This document shows positions 62,953 to 64,000 of a DNA stretch of 64,000 bases, piece after piece. Below the pieces are notes generated by a model. The model did no database searches. It was not told the DNA's origin and saw only the letters and a list, made by a program, of their open reading frames with translations. The stretch is from NCBI GenBank assembly GCA_015680685.1, contig MNCI01033307.1, positions 62,001-126,000 on the forward strand, given 5' to 3'. Position 1 is the first letter of the stretch. The number at the start of each line of letters is the position of its first letter. This DNA comes from Gnetum montanum. Its lineage: Eukaryota > Streptophyta > Gnetopsida > Gnetales > Gnetaceae. Position numbers and translations under genes: made by a program.

Positions 62953-64000
62953 ATGAAGACTATGACTTGGAATTGCAGGGGGTAGGGCACCCCTTATAAA
63001 CGACATGTCCTGAAAGAAATTGTAAATAGAGATAGTTGCGATGTGGTGTGTTTATAGGAAACAAGGCTGCTGAGTCAGGAATTTGGGTATCTAAATTGGG
63101 AGGGGTTGCAGGTTCATCAAGTTGCCTGCCGACGAAGAGCCAAGGGCCTTGCTGTGTCATCTAAAGTTCCTTTCCGTCTAGTTGATGCTTCAACCTAGAG
63201 CATTACTGTTCACTTGCCGTCATCTGAGTAATGGCTCACCAATTTCTACGAGGAGCAGGTGTGGGAGAAATGACTCAGTGAGCTTGAGAGGGTTGCAGTG
63301 CTTGTCCCAAACACACAGCAATGGATTATTGTTGGGGATTTTAACCAATGTCTTCATGCTTGGGAAAAGACGGGAGGATGGCACTACGTTGGCAAGAACT
63401 GAACTATTTCTGCAATTCTTGCGTCAACATGACCTAGTGGATGTCAAGATCACTAATTGTAACTTTACTTGGTGCACCCGCAAGAAGGATAGTGCCTGGG
63501 TCATATCCACGATTGATCATGTTTGGGTTGGATCTCCCATTATGCTAAAGAACATGTTGGTTTCTGGGATTGAACAAAGAGCTTCAGATCATTAGTCATT
63601 GATTTGCCAGATTGGTTCCATTTCAAAAGGACCTGGTGCATGAAGTCGTGGCTCCAACTGCTAGTGACAGCCATATGGGACTAGTATTCAGCTACAAGGG
63701 ATCCATGTGATTTCCTTACAAATGGGCTTGATGTCCTGATAAAAGAGATTCACTTCCGTTGAAAGGAGGAGAAATACTCATTCAGAACACATCGGGGAAT
63801 GTTGCAATAGCAACTGGTTCAGATTCAAGAAAGGCAAGAGAAAGGAGAATCATTAGTTCAAGAAGAACAAGCCCTCCTAATTGAGCTCCAATAGCTTGAC
63901 TAGGAAGAGATGGAATATTGGCAGCAACAATCCTATAACCAATGGATGAAGGATGGTAACCGCCCAATGAGGTTTTTCTTTCTGGTCGCTTAGGCTAACA
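62953..64000 (+). pseudogene. LINE ORF2 endonuclease, copy I (partial)
   Basis: The ATG at 62953 starts MKTMTWNCRG*GTPYKRHVL. DVVCL*ETRL, WIIVGDFNQCLHAWE, STIDHVWVGSP and ERASDH follow, the APE endonuclease motifs in order, then WDxYxATRDPCDFLTNGLD. TAG at 62983 and 63055 stands where Gln is expected (copy A has Gln and TAG there). Truncated by the window. Confidence 0.82.

Larger units (their letters stand above)
61480..64000 (+). mobile_element. LINE copy I, 5' part (runs off the window)
   Basis: Contains ORF1 (61500-62950) and the start of ORF2 (from 62953), so it is not 5'-truncated to the extent of the other copies. It continues past the right edge. The exact 5' end is unknown. Confidence 0.8.

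Noticed and set aside
47373-64000. N-terminal exons of the FURRY-like gene
   Set aside because: No minus-strand segment encoding the expected first ~70 residues was found. The exons most likely lie beyond 64000.

Overview
The window is plant nuclear DNA, most likely from a seed plant with a large, repeat-rich genome. A gymnosperm would fit the multi-kilobase introns packed with old retroelements, but the lineage cannot be fixed from this sequence alone. It carries one intact protein-coding gene, on the minus strand: the plant FURRY / MOR2-PAG1 homologue (cell morphogenesis protein, HEAT/ARM-like repeats, related to Arabidopsis At5g15680). I could place 14 coding exons from 47372 down to the stop codon at 4881-4883. 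All 13 introns between them are GT-AG, and the joined frame is open for about 2,111 residues. Roughly the first 70 residues and the promoter lie beyond the right edge, upstream of a first visible intron longer than 16.6 kb.

Layout. 1-4880 is the 3' flank of the gene: an LTR-element tail (1-500), an LTR-like repeat (about 760-1560), a Copia LTR with primer-binding site (2667-3310) and a Copia RNase H remnant (about 3926-4312). 4881-10956 holds the last four exons. Intron 10957-26225 (15.3 kb) contains one Copia element interrupted by three to four later insertions: a small TIR-like element, a 2.5-kb TGTAACAC...GTGTTACA long-terminal-repeat unit, a 163-bp insert and a near full-length 6.4-kb LINE with a 14-bp target duplication. 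26226-34961 holds exons separated by an intron with a minus-strand LINE and an RTE-type fragment. 34962-45600 contains small 5' exons with LTR, MITE, SINE and three truncated LINEs. 45601-64000 contains the first visible exon, an RTE 3' end and a huge intron with LTR, MITE, SINE and four more LINE copies.

The repeats are dominated by one L1-like LINE family: DUF4283-type ORF1 with zinc knuckle, then ORF2 with APE-type endonuclease, reverse transcriptase and zf-RVT. In at least eight copies the sequence after zf-RVT encodes a further conserved module (called X here), and in most of them a charged coiled coil follows. Two copies, and perhaps a third fragment, end in another conserved block (Y). 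Module X resembles in pattern the plant transposon/gag-like domains of LTR elements. This is the most promising undescribed feature. All transposon frames are decayed, and many in-frame stops are TAG at positions expected to be Gln (CAG), as methyl-cytosine deamination at CHG sites would produce. Most elements lie antisense to the host gene, whose exons are undamaged.
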